Positions 1-7,396 of a stretch of 64,000 nucleotides of DNA are shown here, in pieces. A program made the translations under genes and the position numbers. The notes below the pieces were generated by a model that did no database searches, was not told where the DNA came from, and saw only the letters and a list, made by a program, of their open reading frames with translations. This DNA comes from Tigheibacillus halophilus (GTDB taxonomy: Bacteria; Bacillota; Bacilli; Bacillales; Amphibacillaceae). The stretch spans positions 1 to 64,000 of the forward strand of contig NZ_JBHUIZ010000005.1 of NCBI RefSeq assembly GCF_042683165.1, in the 5' to 3' direction. Position 1 is the first letter of the stretch; every line of letters begins with the position of its first letter.

Positions 1-120
1 CTTGCTTTATTGAAAAAACAGGGTTGTTTTTTCATCTTCCATTCGATGACTTGCATCGAATTCGCTTGACATACTGGTCGTTTTGTTCAGTTTTCAAAGA
101 ACGAAAAATTGTTTGTCGCT
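1..120 (-). other. 16S rRNA operon leader (rRNA gene lies off the left edge)
   Basis: Read on the minus strand, positions 103-87 give GTTCTTTGAAAACTGAAC, the boxA-like antitermination motif usual in Bacillaceae rRNA leaders. A strong promoter lies just upstream (140-168). In B. subtilis an rRNA operon follows lysS, which fits. No 16S sequence proper is inside the window. Confidence 0.8.
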
Positions 121-139
121 TCAAATTGGCGACTTAATT

Positions 140-168
140 ATCATACCATTTACAGCTTATCATGTCAA
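140..168 (-). promoter_or_regulatory. rRNA operon promoter, proximal
   Basis: Minus strand: TTGACA (168-163), a 17-bp spacer, TATGAT (145-140). This is a near-consensus sigma-A promoter reading toward the rRNA leader. Confidence 0.85.
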
Positions 169-247
169 CAACTTTTTAAATGTTTTTTTCATGATATTTC
201 ACTTCATCGCTTGCGCTGTATGAGGTTTGTTTTTAACAACGTTTATA

Positions 248-276
248 AATTTATCATGATTTCCCCTACAATGCAA
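248..276 (-). promoter_or_regulatory. possible distal rRNA promoter
   Basis: Minus strand: TTGCAT (276-271), 17 bp, TAAATT (253-248). It is weak, but tandem promoters are usual for Bacillus rRNA operons and it sits about 100 bp upstream of the strong one. Confidence 0.35.
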
Positions 277-450
277 GTCTTTTTTAAAAATAAAAATGGA
301 AATATATGTTTATTATTATTTCCGTATTTACGCATTTATCAGCTTTTTTTCTCCAGCCTTATTTCTACTATACCTAAAAAATTGCCAAGCCTTATTTCAG
401 CACCACGCTCTGAAACTTCTTGCTATGTGAGAGACTTCTATTCTTTAAAG

Positions 451-488
451 CAAAATGCAGATGCTTCTAATCAAGCATCTGCATTTTG
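451..488 (-). terminator. lysS terminator
   Basis: A perfect 16-bp inverted repeat (451-466 with 473-488) with a 6-base loop. On the minus strand it ends TTTTG and is followed by CTTTAAAG. It separates lysS from the rRNA operon. Confidence 0.85.
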
Positions 489-584
489 TTGCTATTTATA
501 CATCCATGGAACAGAAATGCTGCTATCAACCCGCTAACAGTCGCTGCGCAGTCCTTTCGGATGAATAGATTGTGTACCTGAACA

Positions 585-2069
585 TTATTTATTACGCATC
601 TGAGGAAACAGTAATACGTCACGTATGGATGGTGAATTCGTCAACAGCATCACAAGTCGATCAATACCAATACCCAGGCCACCAGTTGGAGGCATCCCGT
701 ATTCAAGAGCCTCCAGGAAGTCTTCATCCATTAGATGAGCCTCATCATTTCCTTCGTCGCGCTCCTTGACCTGTGCTTCAAAACGTTCCCGCTGGTCGAT
801 TGGGTCATTTAATTCGCTGAAGGCATTAGCATGTTCACGACCGACAATAAACAATTCAAAACGGTCCGTGAACCTGCCGTCTTCTTTGTTCTTTTTGGCC
901 AGCGGAGATATTTCCACCGGGTGCCCGTAGACAAAGGTGGGCTGGATAAGCTTTTCTTCGACCCGTTGTTCAAAAAATTCGTTTACAACATGTCCGAATG
1001 TCATGGATTCTTTAATTTCAATACCATGTTCTTTTGCAAGTTCCCGTGCTCGTTCATCGGTCATTTCTTCCCAGAAGTCAACACCTGTGTATTGCTTGAC
1101 TGCATCAACCATATGCAATCTTGTCCATTGTGGGGTCAGGTCAATTTCTTGATCATCATAAGAAATCTTCGCTGTACCTAGTACTTTTTGAGCAATGTGA
1201 GCAACTAGGTTTTCCGTGAGTGCCATAACATCATGGAAATCGGCGTACGCTTCGTAAAGCTCCATCATTGTGAACTCCGGATTATGCCTTGTAGACACAC
1301 CCTCGTTACGGAAAACGCGTCCGATTTCATATACTTTTTCCATGCCTCCGACAATCAGGCGTTTTAAATGAAGTTCGATGGCAATACGCATGTATAAAGG
1401 AATATCCAATGCATTGTGGTGTGTCACAAATGGGCGGGCAGCCGCTCCCCCGGGAATACCGTGCATCATAGGCGTCTCTACTTCAAGAAAGCCCTGGTCA
1501 TTCAAGTAATTGCGCATTTCCTGGATAATTTTGCTGCGCAGTACGAATGTTTCCTTGCTTTGCATATTTGTAATTAAATCCAAATAGCGCTGACGATACC
1601 GTTGTTCAATGTCCTTCAGGCCATGATATTTTTCCGGCAACGCTCGCAAAGATTTTGTCAGCAGCTGAAATTGGTTAGCTTTTATCGAAAGTTCACCGAC
1701 ATTGGTTTTCATCACTTCTCCAGTGATGCCGATTATATCGCCTAAGTCGATTGTTTTAAAGATTTCATAGGCTTTCTCGCCAATGGCATCTTTTCGTACA
1801 TATATTTGAATTTGACCGCTTGCATCCTGAACATGCGCAAACCCAGCCTTGCCTTTTCCGCGTTTCGTCATGACCCTGCCGGCAATTGTCACTTCAGGAA
1901 GCTCCTTACTGGAAATTTCCTCCTTGGTCATATGGTCATATTGTTCCAGCAATTCTTTGGCCAGATGTGTGCGTTCAAATTTTCCGCCGAAAGGGTCAAT
2001 ACCCAGCTCACGGTATTCAGCCAGCTTTTCCCGTCTGACCCGCATATGTTCATTCAATTCTTCAGACAT
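585..2069 (-). CDS. lysS: lysyl-tRNA synthetase, class II
   Basis: Charges tRNA-Lys with lysine in the cytoplasm. The 494-residue product has an N-terminal OB-fold anticodon-binding domain (about 60-170; TKRGKGKAGFAHVQD) and a class II catalytic core with motif 2 (YEIGRVFRNEGVSTRHNPEF) and motif 3 (GLGIGIDRLVMLL). Length and sequence match B. subtilis LysS (499 aa) closely throughout. In-frame starts are GTG at 2078, ATG at 2075 and ATG at 2069. I chose 2069 because the GGAG lies 8 bases upstream. In B. subtilis dusB precedes lysS; here the preceding gene is yazB, across a 250-bp gap. I saw no T-box. The gene is followed by a strong terminator and then an rRNA operon. Confidence 0.98.
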   Translation of the reverse strand: MSEELNEHMRVRREKLAEYRELGIDPFGGKFERTHLAKELLEQYDHMTKEEISSKELPEVTIAGRVMTKRGKGKAGFAHVQDASGQIQIYVRKDAIGEKAYEIFKTIDLGDIIGITGEVMKTNVGELSIKANQFQLLTKSLRALPEKYHGLKDIEQRYRQRYLDLITNMQSKETFVLRSKIIQEMRNYLNDQGFLEVETPMMHGIPGGAAARPFVTHHNALDIPLYMRIAIELHLKRLIVGGMEKVYEIGRVFRNEGVSTRHNPEFTMMELYEAYADFHDVMALTENLVAHIAQKVLGTAKISYDDQEIDLTPQWTRLHMVDAVKQYTGVDFWEEMTDERARELAKEHGIEIKESMTFGHVVNEFFEQRVEEKLIQPTFVYGHPVEISPLAKKNKEDGRFTDRFELFIVGREHANAFSELNDPIDQRERFEAQVKERDEGNDEAHLMDEDFLEALEYGMPPTGGLGIGIDRLVMLLTNSPSIRDVLLFPQMRNK

Positions 2070-2323
2070 GTCCATCACTCCATTTACTATTCCTTATTAA
2101 AAAATTGGCATTCAATATAGTCTAGTCTCAACGATGCCGAAATGCAATTATGCAGTGAAAAAGGGTTTTTATACTCCTCTTCCTGCTCAAACAAGCACGA
2201 AAAGATGCTTACATTTGATGCTCTGTTTGCTCAGCAAGCTTATAAAATTTTTTCAATCATGCTGGTTCTTCATTCTGTTAAAAAGAACGGTCCGACACAG
2301 TACCACAGATTTTTTAAACACTT

Positions 2324-2548
2324 TCATCCTTTATCATCATGACCGTCTGCGTCAATTAATTCCTGCTTGTCTATCTGAAGTGTTGCAACGATTTTCTGCA
2401 ATAGCTCATCAGGTGCTTCTTTAGCACCTCTTTCCACGGCACTGAGCAAGCCTACTGATATATGCAGTTGATCGGCAAACTGCTGCTGGGTGTAGCGTTT
2501 CAGCTTCCGATAAGATTTTATTCTTCGCCCAACCCGTTTCGCTTCCAT
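2324..2548 (-). CDS. yazB: small XRE-family helix-turn-helix protein (YazB-like)
   Basis: A 74-residue protein made almost wholly of an XRE/Cro-type helix-turn-helix (about 8-62; YTQQQFADQLHISVGLLSAV). It probably binds DNA; the target is unknown in B. subtilis too. It overlaps the 3' end of folK by 31 bp and has AAAGGAAG 7 bases before ATG, so it is probably translated from the folate operon message. Position and size match B. subtilis yazB. The C-terminus (DADGHDDKG) is polar and probably disordered. Confidence 0.88.
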   Translation of the reverse strand: MEAKRVGRRIKSYRKLKRYTQQQFADQLHISVGLLSAVERGAKEAPDELLQKIVATLQIDKQELIDADGHDDKG

Positions 2549-3030
2549 AGGGATACTTCCTTTCCATGGTGAAGTGCAATATGTCCGGTGAGTTGTGCAA
2601 CACTTTCGTTCACTGAAGGCAAAATCAAATCAGGTGCTATCTCATTTAATGGCACAAGTACAAAAGCTCTTTCATGCATTCTCGGATGCGGAACAATTAA
2701 TCTATCCGTGTTTATATTCTCTTGATTATATGCCAAAATGTCAAGGTCGATGGTCCGCGGGCCATTGCGAATTGTACGCCTCCGGCCGAACTGCTGTTCA
2801 ATCTCCTGACACACATCCAATAAATCTTCCGCAGCTAAAGATGTTTGCACCTCCAAAACCATATTTAAAAAATCTCCTTGGTCAGCATAACCGACCGGTG
2901 TAGTTTCATAAATGGAAGACAATTGGCATACGTTGATTTTTCCATGTTGTTTCAGCTGACTGATTGCCTTTTGCAAAAATTCCTGACGTGGTTCAATGTT
3001 GGATCCAAGTGCGATATAAGCTATATTCAT
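2518..3030 (-). CDS. folK: HPPK: hydroxymethyl-dihydropterin pyrophosphokinase
   Basis: Transfers pyrophosphate from ATP to 6-hydroxymethyl-7,8-dihydropterin, the folate step before dihydropteroate synthase. The 170-residue product shows the HPPK signatures: N-terminal AYIALGSNIEPR, then RRTIRNGPRTIDLDILAY (about 88-105, with the Mg-binding Asp pair) and PHPRMHERAFVLVPLNEIAP. The start ATG overlaps the folB stop (ATGA, 4 bp), implying translational coupling. Confidence 0.97.
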   Translation of the reverse strand: MNIAYIALGSNIEPRQEFLQKAISQLKQHGKINVCQLSSIYETTPVGYADQGDFLNMVLEVQTSLAAEDLLDVCQEIEQQFGRRRTIRNGPRTIDLDILAYNQENINTDRLIVPHPRMHERAFVLVPLNEIAPDLILPSVNESVAQLTGHIALHHGKEVSLWKRNGLGEE

Positions 3031-3392
3031 TTTTGGCGCTCCCTGTAAATTTCAGCAGAAACTGATTCATAATGCCCGGCAATAGGCGGGTTGGGCTTGG
3101 TGATCCTGACTTTGCATGCTTGCACCAATTCAAATGACCGCAATAAATCACTTGCTACATCTTCAGCTAACGATTCAATGAGATTTTTCGCTTCGCCTTC
3201 CACCCGCTCTTTGATAAGCCCGTATACTTGTCCATAATCAACAGAATCATTCATTTCATCTGTTTGACCAGCTGCACGGAGATCCAGAAAAAGCGTTACA
3301 TCTGCAATGAAAGGCTGTCCCAGTTTATTTTCTTCAGGGAACAGACCATGGTAACCATAAAAAGACATGCCATTCAGCATGATTTTATCCAT
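3027..3392 (-). CDS. folB: dihydroneopterin aldolase
   Basis: Converts 7,8-dihydroneopterin to 6-hydroxymethyl-dihydropterin, the substrate of FolK. The 121-residue single-domain tunnelling-fold protein carries GMSFYGYHGLFPEE near the N-terminus, with the conserved Glu and Tyr region, and ITKPNPPIAGHYESVSAEI at the end, with the catalytic Lys. It overlaps folP by 8 bp and folK by 4 bp, so folP-folB-folK-yazB look like one operon. Confidence 0.97.
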   Translation of the reverse strand: MDKIMLNGMSFYGYHGLFPEENKLGQPFIADVTLFLDLRAAGQTDEMNDSVDYGQVYGLIKERVEGEAKNLIESLAEDVASDLLRSFELVQACKVRITKPNPPIAGHYESVSAEIYRERQK

Positions 3393-4215
3393 TTATACCA
3401 ACTCCCTTCCCGAGTATTGCGTCCATCACCAATGCCATTTCCTTGTTCAACTTCACATTGTGAACCCGTACCATATGGGCACCCTTGGTAATGCCTAAAC
3501 AAGTCGTGGCGGCTGTTCCATTATCACGATCAGAGGCTTCTGCCTGCAGAATATCTCCTAAAAATCGTTTGCGGGATGCAGCCAGGAGCAATGGGTAGCC
3601 AAGATCCGACAGTTGTTCCAAATGGTTCATGACAACCAGGTTATCAGCGCCTGTTTTAGCAAAACCGATGCCCGGGTCAATCATAATTCTTTTCTCTTTA
3701 ACCCCTGCTTTTATCGCTATTTCTATACTTTCCGCAAGATCGCTTTTTATATCTTCCATGATATTTGTGTAGTTTCGGTTGTCTCGATTGTGCATTAAAA
3801 TGATTGGTACATCATACGCGGCTGCAACCGCGGCAATTTCTGGATCCTTCTTGGCACCCCAGATATCATTGATGACTTGGGCGCCAGCTTCCATTGCCTG
3901 CCGTGCTGTTTCTGCTTTATACGTATCAATCGAAATAGGTGAGGTTATTTTTTCTGCCACGGCATGGATCATTGGAATAACCCGCTCCAGCTCTTTTTCA
4001 AGGGGGACAGCTTGATGATCCGGCCGGGTAGACTCTCCGCCAATATCGATGATATCCGCCCCTTCAGATACCATTTTTTCCGCCTGGTGTACCGCTTTAT
4101 CCAGGGTCGTATAGCTTCCCCCGTCAGAAAAAGAGTCCGGTGTCACATTCAGTATTCCCATCACATGGGTTCTCGACGATAAGTCAAACGTTTTTGTCCT
4201 TGTTGCCAACTCCAT
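3385..4215 (-). CDS. folP: dihydropteroate synthase (sulfonamide target)
   Basis: Condenses hydroxymethyl-dihydropterin pyrophosphate with p-aminobenzoate. The 276-residue TIM barrel has GILNVTPDSFSDGG (pterin/pABA loop 1), GADIIDIGGESTRPD, and the C-terminal MVRVHNV signature. The open frame extends upstream to 4311, but homology starts at MELATRTK and GGGCGG precedes ATG 4215, so I took 4215. First gene of the folate operon. B. subtilis has pabB-pabA-pabC just upstream; here cysK and its terminator are there, so pABA synthesis must be encoded elsewhere or pABA imported. Confidence 0.96.
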   Translation of the reverse strand: MELATRTKTFDLSSRTHVMGILNVTPDSFSDGGSYTTLDKAVHQAEKMVSEGADIIDIGGESTRPDHQAVPLEKELERVIPMIHAVAEKITSPISIDTYKAETARQAMEAGAQVINDIWGAKKDPEIAAVAAAYDVPIILMHNRDNRNYTNIMEDIKSDLAESIEIAIKAGVKEKRIMIDPGIGFAKTGADNLVVMNHLEQLSDLGYPLLLAASRKRFLGDILQAEASDRDNGTAATTCLGITKGAHMVRVHNVKLNKEMALVMDAILGKGVGING

Positions 4216-4258
4216 TGCACAACCGCCCTTTATATCTTCTCTTCTTAATTCAGTTACT

Positions 4259-4287
4259 ATCGTATCAAAGATGGCAATTGCTGTCAC
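4259..4287 (-). promoter_or_regulatory. folate operon promoter
   Basis: Minus strand: GTGACA (4287-4282), 17 bp, TACGAT (4264-4259), about 45 bp before the folP start and after the cysK terminator. It explains how folP is transcribed without the pab genes. Confidence 0.65.
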
Positions 4288-4322
4288 GATGATTTTGCTT
4301 GCAGGGACCAAGCAGCCAAGCC

Positions 4323-4351
4323 AATAAAAAGGCCGGCCATGATGGCCAGCC
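4323..4351 (-). terminator. cysK terminator
   Basis: Stem 4331-4338 with 4344-4351 (8 bp, one G-U), 5-base loop, followed on the minus strand by TTTTTATTGG. It ends the cysK message before folP. Confidence 0.8.
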
Positions 4352-4407
4352 AGAATATTGTAACGTTAGAAAACTGATATTTGAAATGCAATGGAAGATA
4401 ATTTCCC

Positions 4408-4431
4408 ATCGCCGCTATTTATACCGGCGAT
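4408..4431. other. hairpin without a U-tract downstream of cysK
   Basis: ATCGCCG (4408-4414) pairs with CGGCGAT (4425-4431). It lies between the cysK stop and the cysK terminator. With no run of T after it, it is more likely a 3' stability structure than a terminator. Confidence 0.4.
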
Positions 4432-4473
4432 CATTTAAGTTTCATATCACAGATTTTCTGCTGCACATGATGC

Positions 4474-5394
4474 CTAGTCTTCAAATTGAAATAAAGGCGT
4501 AGACAGATAACGTTCGCCATTGTCTGGAAGAACAGCAAGCACCTTTTTGCCAGCTCCCAGTTCCTTGGCTACTTTCCTGGCGGCATAAATCGCAGCACCT
4601 GCCGAAATACCACCAAGTACCCCATCCGACTTCGCTACATCTCTGGTTGTTTCAAACGCCTGATCATTACTTACACGGATCACTTCATCATAAACCGACG
4701 TATCCAATGTCTTCGGAACGAAACCGGCACCAAGGCCCTGAATTTTATGCGGTCCCGGTTTATCACCGGAAAGAATTGCGGAATCCTCAGGTTCTACAGC
4801 ATATATTTGGATATCCTTGAAGTGGTCTTTCAGCACTTTTCCCGCACCAGTGATCGTACCACCTGTTCCAATACCAGAAACAAAAGCATCAAGCCCATCT
4901 TCCATCTGTTGCACGATTTCCTTGCCTGTTGTACGAGCATGAACTTCAGGATTTGCTTCGTTATTAAATTGCTGCGGCATGAAATAACCTTTTTCCTTCT
5001 GCAATTGTTCTGCCTTGCCAATTGCACCTTTCATACCTTCTGCTCCGGGGGTAAGAATCAATTCAGCACCATATGCTTTGAGTATGTTACGGCGTTCCTG
5101 ACTCATTGTATCCGGCATCACAACAACAAGCCGATAGCCTTTTGCGGCAGCAACCATCGCCAGACCTATACCAGTATTTCCGCTCGTCGGTTCGATGATA
5201 GTATTACCTTCCTGGAGTTGTCCGCTCTCTTCAGCAGCTTCTATCATAGCCAATGCAATTCGATCTTTTACCGAACTTCCCGGGTTGAAGAATTCCAGTT
5301 TTGCATAAATATCGGCACTGTTTTTATCAGTCTGCTTCAATTTCACAATAGGCGTTTCGCCAATCAAACCAGTAATGTTATCTGCTACACGCAT
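4474..5394 (-). CDS. cysK: cysteine synthase A (O-acetylserine thiol-lyase)
   Basis: Makes L-cysteine from O-acetylserine and sulfide using PLP. The 306-residue fold-type II PLP enzyme shows FFNPGSSVKDRIALAMIEAA, with the PLP-binding Lys near residue 43, PTSGNTGIG (substrate loop) and GIGTGGTITGAGK (phosphate-binding loop). Start ATG 5394 follows AGGAGG by 8 bases. It stands as a single transcription unit with its own promoter and terminator. In B. subtilis yacD lies between hslO and cysK; it is absent here. Confidence 0.97.
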   Translation of the reverse strand: MRVADNITGLIGETPIVKLKQTDKNSADIYAKLEFFNPGSSVKDRIALAMIEAAEESGQLQEGNTIIEPTSGNTGIGLAMVAAAKGYRLVVVMPDTMSQERRNILKAYGAELILTPGAEGMKGAIGKAEQLQKEKGYFMPQQFNNEANPEVHARTTGKEIVQQMEDGLDAFVSGIGTGGTITGAGKVLKDHFKDIQIYAVEPEDSAILSGDKPGPHKIQGLGAGFVPKTLDTSVYDEVIRVSNDQAFETTRDVAKSDGVLGGISAGAAIYAARKVAKELGAGKKVLAVLPDNGERYLSTPLFQFED

Positions 5395-5444
5395 GTTAAC
5401 CCTCCTAGATTCTAATTCCTACTATTCTTATAAGTTTATTTATA

Positions 5445-5474
5445 ATGTACGCTTATACCTCTAAAAATGTCAAC
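5445..5474 (-). promoter_or_regulatory. cysK promoter
   Basis: Minus strand: TTGACA (5474-5469), 18 bp, TACATT (5450-5445). The leader that follows is AT-rich with repeated CTTATA/TATAAG words, which could be a regulator site. CymR controls cysK in B. subtilis, but I could not align its consensus convincingly. Confidence 0.5.
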
Positions 5475-5532
5475 CTATAAGCTTTATTTGAAACTTATTA
5501 CAGTCCGTCATATCAATATGTGGCCCAGCCAG

Positions 5533-6405
5533 TCAGTTTTTCAATGCTTCCAGTTCTTCCTCTGTAAAATGGTATTTTTCATTACAAAAATGGCAAACCG
5601 CCTCAGCTCCATGATCCTCATCAATCATGCTTTGGATTTCTTCATTGCCAAGACCCTGAATAGCATTCTGGAAACGTTCCTTTGAACAATTACACTGGAA
5701 ACGGACAGGCATTTTCTCGTGTATCTTGAAAGTTTCTCCAGCAAATAAACGTTCCAATATTTCTTCCGGTGTTTTTCCTTCCCGGATAAGTGTCGAAATT
5801 GGAGGAAATGCCTGGATTTGTTCTTCAAGCCGAGTAACCATGTCCTCCTCAATTCCCGGCATCACCTGAACAATAAACCCACCTGCAGCCAGGACGCTGT
5901 GATCCGGATTGACAAGCACACCAGCGCCGACCGCTGAAGGAACCTGCTCTGAATTCGCGAAATAATAGGTGAAGTCCTCACTAATCTCTCCGGAAACAAC
6001 TGGTACCTGGCCAGTGAAGTAATCTTTCAGACCTAAATCCTTCACAACACTTAGCGTACCATCCGTACCAACGGCTCTCGCCACATCCAATTTGCCTTTT
6101 TCATTTAAATCGAAATCGACATGCGGATTGACTGCGTAGCCTCGTACTTCCCCTTTTGCATTGCCATCAGTGACGATGGCTCCGATTGGTCCGCCGCCTT
6201 CGATTTTAACCGTGATGCTATCGTCCCCCTTGAGCATGGCTCCCATCATGGCAGTGATGGTCAATGTTCTTCCAAGTGCCGCCGTAGCGGTCGCCCAAGT
6301 ATCCAGCCTTTCTTGCGCTTCATACACTGTATGTGTCGATGTGATGGCATATGCACGTACTTTGCCTTCAAATGCTGTTGCTTTAATCAAATAATCTTTT
6401 GCCAT
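5533..6405 (-). CDS. hslO: Hsp33 redox-regulated holdase chaperone
   Basis: A cytoplasmic chaperone switched on by oxidation plus unfolding. The 290-residue protein has the Hsp33 N-terminal domain (DYLIKATAFEGKVRAYAI) and the C-terminal redox switch: CNC near 236-238 and CHFC near 269-272, four cysteines that bind zinc when reduced. ATG 6405 lies 8 bases from GGAG, better than the upstream TTG at 6411. It lies 19 bp after coaX, probably in one operon. Confidence 0.97.
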   Translation of the reverse strand: MAKDYLIKATAFEGKVRAYAITSTHTVYEAQERLDTWATATAALGRTLTITAMMGAMLKGDDSITVKIEGGGPIGAIVTDGNAKGEVRGYAVNPHVDFDLNEKGKLDVARAVGTDGTLSVVKDLGLKDYFTGQVPVVSGEISEDFTYYFANSEQVPSAVGAGVLVNPDHSVLAAGGFIVQVMPGIEEDMVTRLEEQIQAFPPISTLIREGKTPEEILERLFAGETFKIHEKMPVRFQCNCSKERFQNAIQGLGNEEIQSMIDEDHGAEAVCHFCNEKYHFTEEELEALKN

Positions 6406-6424
6406 TTTCAACGCTCCTTCTCAT

Positions 6425-7201
6425 TCATTGCTGTGACATTTTATTTTGATAAATCAAGTACAGTCCTTTCAAAGTGAGGAAAGTATCGACAACATCTATC
6501 GTTTCGGATGCTGCTGAAACCAATGGAGCAAGTCCACCCGTGGCAATCACCTTCGCATCCGTTGCCATCTCGGATTGCATGCGATTTACAATGCCGTCTA
6601 CCTGTGCAACTGACCCGTTAAATATCCCTGACTGCATTGCTTCAATTGTATTGTTTCCGATTACTCTGGGAGGAGCCTCCAATTCTATTTTCGGCAGTTT
6701 AGCTGTGTTACGGTACAGTGCATCCATGGAAATATTGATGCCTGGCGCGATCACACCGCCGTGGTACTCCTGTTTGTCATTGATATAGCAATACGTTGTT
6801 GCAGTACCAAAGTCGATGATGATCAATGGAGAGCCGTATTCTTCAATTGCCCCGATAGCATTCACAATACGGTCCGCCCCGATTTCAGAGGGATTTGGAT
6901 ATCTCATTTTCAATTGGTTCTGGATCGTGCCGGCTCCAACGATCAGGGGTTCAATGTAAAAATAATCTTTACACATTTTTTCAAGTGCGAACATAATCGG
7001 CGGTACCACAGACGAGATAATAATGCCGTCCATATCATGAAAGGTGAGTTCTTTGTCGGTAAAAAGAGATTTAATCAGCATTGCATATTCATCTTCCGTT
7101 TTATGCCGGTCGGTTTTGATACGCCATTCCTGAATTAATACACTATCTTGAAAAACACCAAGCACCGTATTGGTGTTTCCCACATCTATCACAAAAATCA
7201 T
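6425..7201 (-). CDS. coaX: type III pantothenate kinase
   Basis: First step of coenzyme A synthesis: phosphorylates pantothenate. The 258-residue ASKHA-fold protein opens with the phosphate loop FVIDVGNTNTVLGVF, followed by GADRIVNAIGA (near 105) and IIIDFGTATTYC (near 127, catalytic Asp region). Length matches B. subtilis CoaX (258 aa). The ftsH terminator lies upstream, so coaX-hslO starts a new unit. Confidence 0.97.
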   Translation of the reverse strand: MIFVIDVGNTNTVLGVFQDSVLIQEWRIKTDRHKTEDEYAMLIKSLFTDKELTFHDMDGIIISSVVPPIMFALEKMCKDYFYIEPLIVGAGTIQNQLKMRYPNPSEIGADRIVNAIGAIEEYGSPLIIIDFGTATTYCYINDKQEYHGGVIAPGINISMDALYRNTAKLPKIELEAPPRVIGNNTIEAMQSGIFNGSVAQVDGIVNRMQSEMATDAKVIATGGLAPLVSAASETIDVVDTFLTLKGLYLIYQNKMSQQ

Positions 7202-7337
7202 TTCATCAAACCTTCCGCATCAATTTAACTTTAATATACCACAATCACCATTTGATTAGAAAACCTTGGCACTTGCCATGCCTTGGTAAATACTGCTGCG
7301 GCTCTACACTCCTTAAAATGCCGTTAATATTGGACAC

Positions 7338-7374
7338 AAAAAAGGCAGCCTGTCATCATACAGACTGCTTTTTT
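7338..7374 (-). terminator. ftsH terminator
   Basis: AAAAAAGGCAG...CTGT pairs with ACAG...CTGCTTTTTT around a 6-base loop. It has T-runs on both strands and sits 22 bp after the ftsH stop. Confidence 0.75.
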
Positions 7375-7396
7375 GCCTTGCTATACCAGAAAACGA

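Noticed and set aside
109..537. 142-codon plus-strand frame
   Set aside because: It lies across the rRNA promoters and the lysS terminator, has low-complexity composition and no Shine-Dalgarno site.
2079..2323. T-box leader for lysS
   Set aside because: No T-box sequence or specifier stem-loop visible; class II lysS in Bacillus is usually not T-box controlled.
4747..5415. 222-codon frame antisense to cysK
   Set aside because: Mirror of a strongly conserved gene; composition is typical of a complementary-frame shadow.
5395..5470. CymR operator before cysK
   Set aside because: AT-rich repeats are present, but the remembered CymR consensus matched too few positions.
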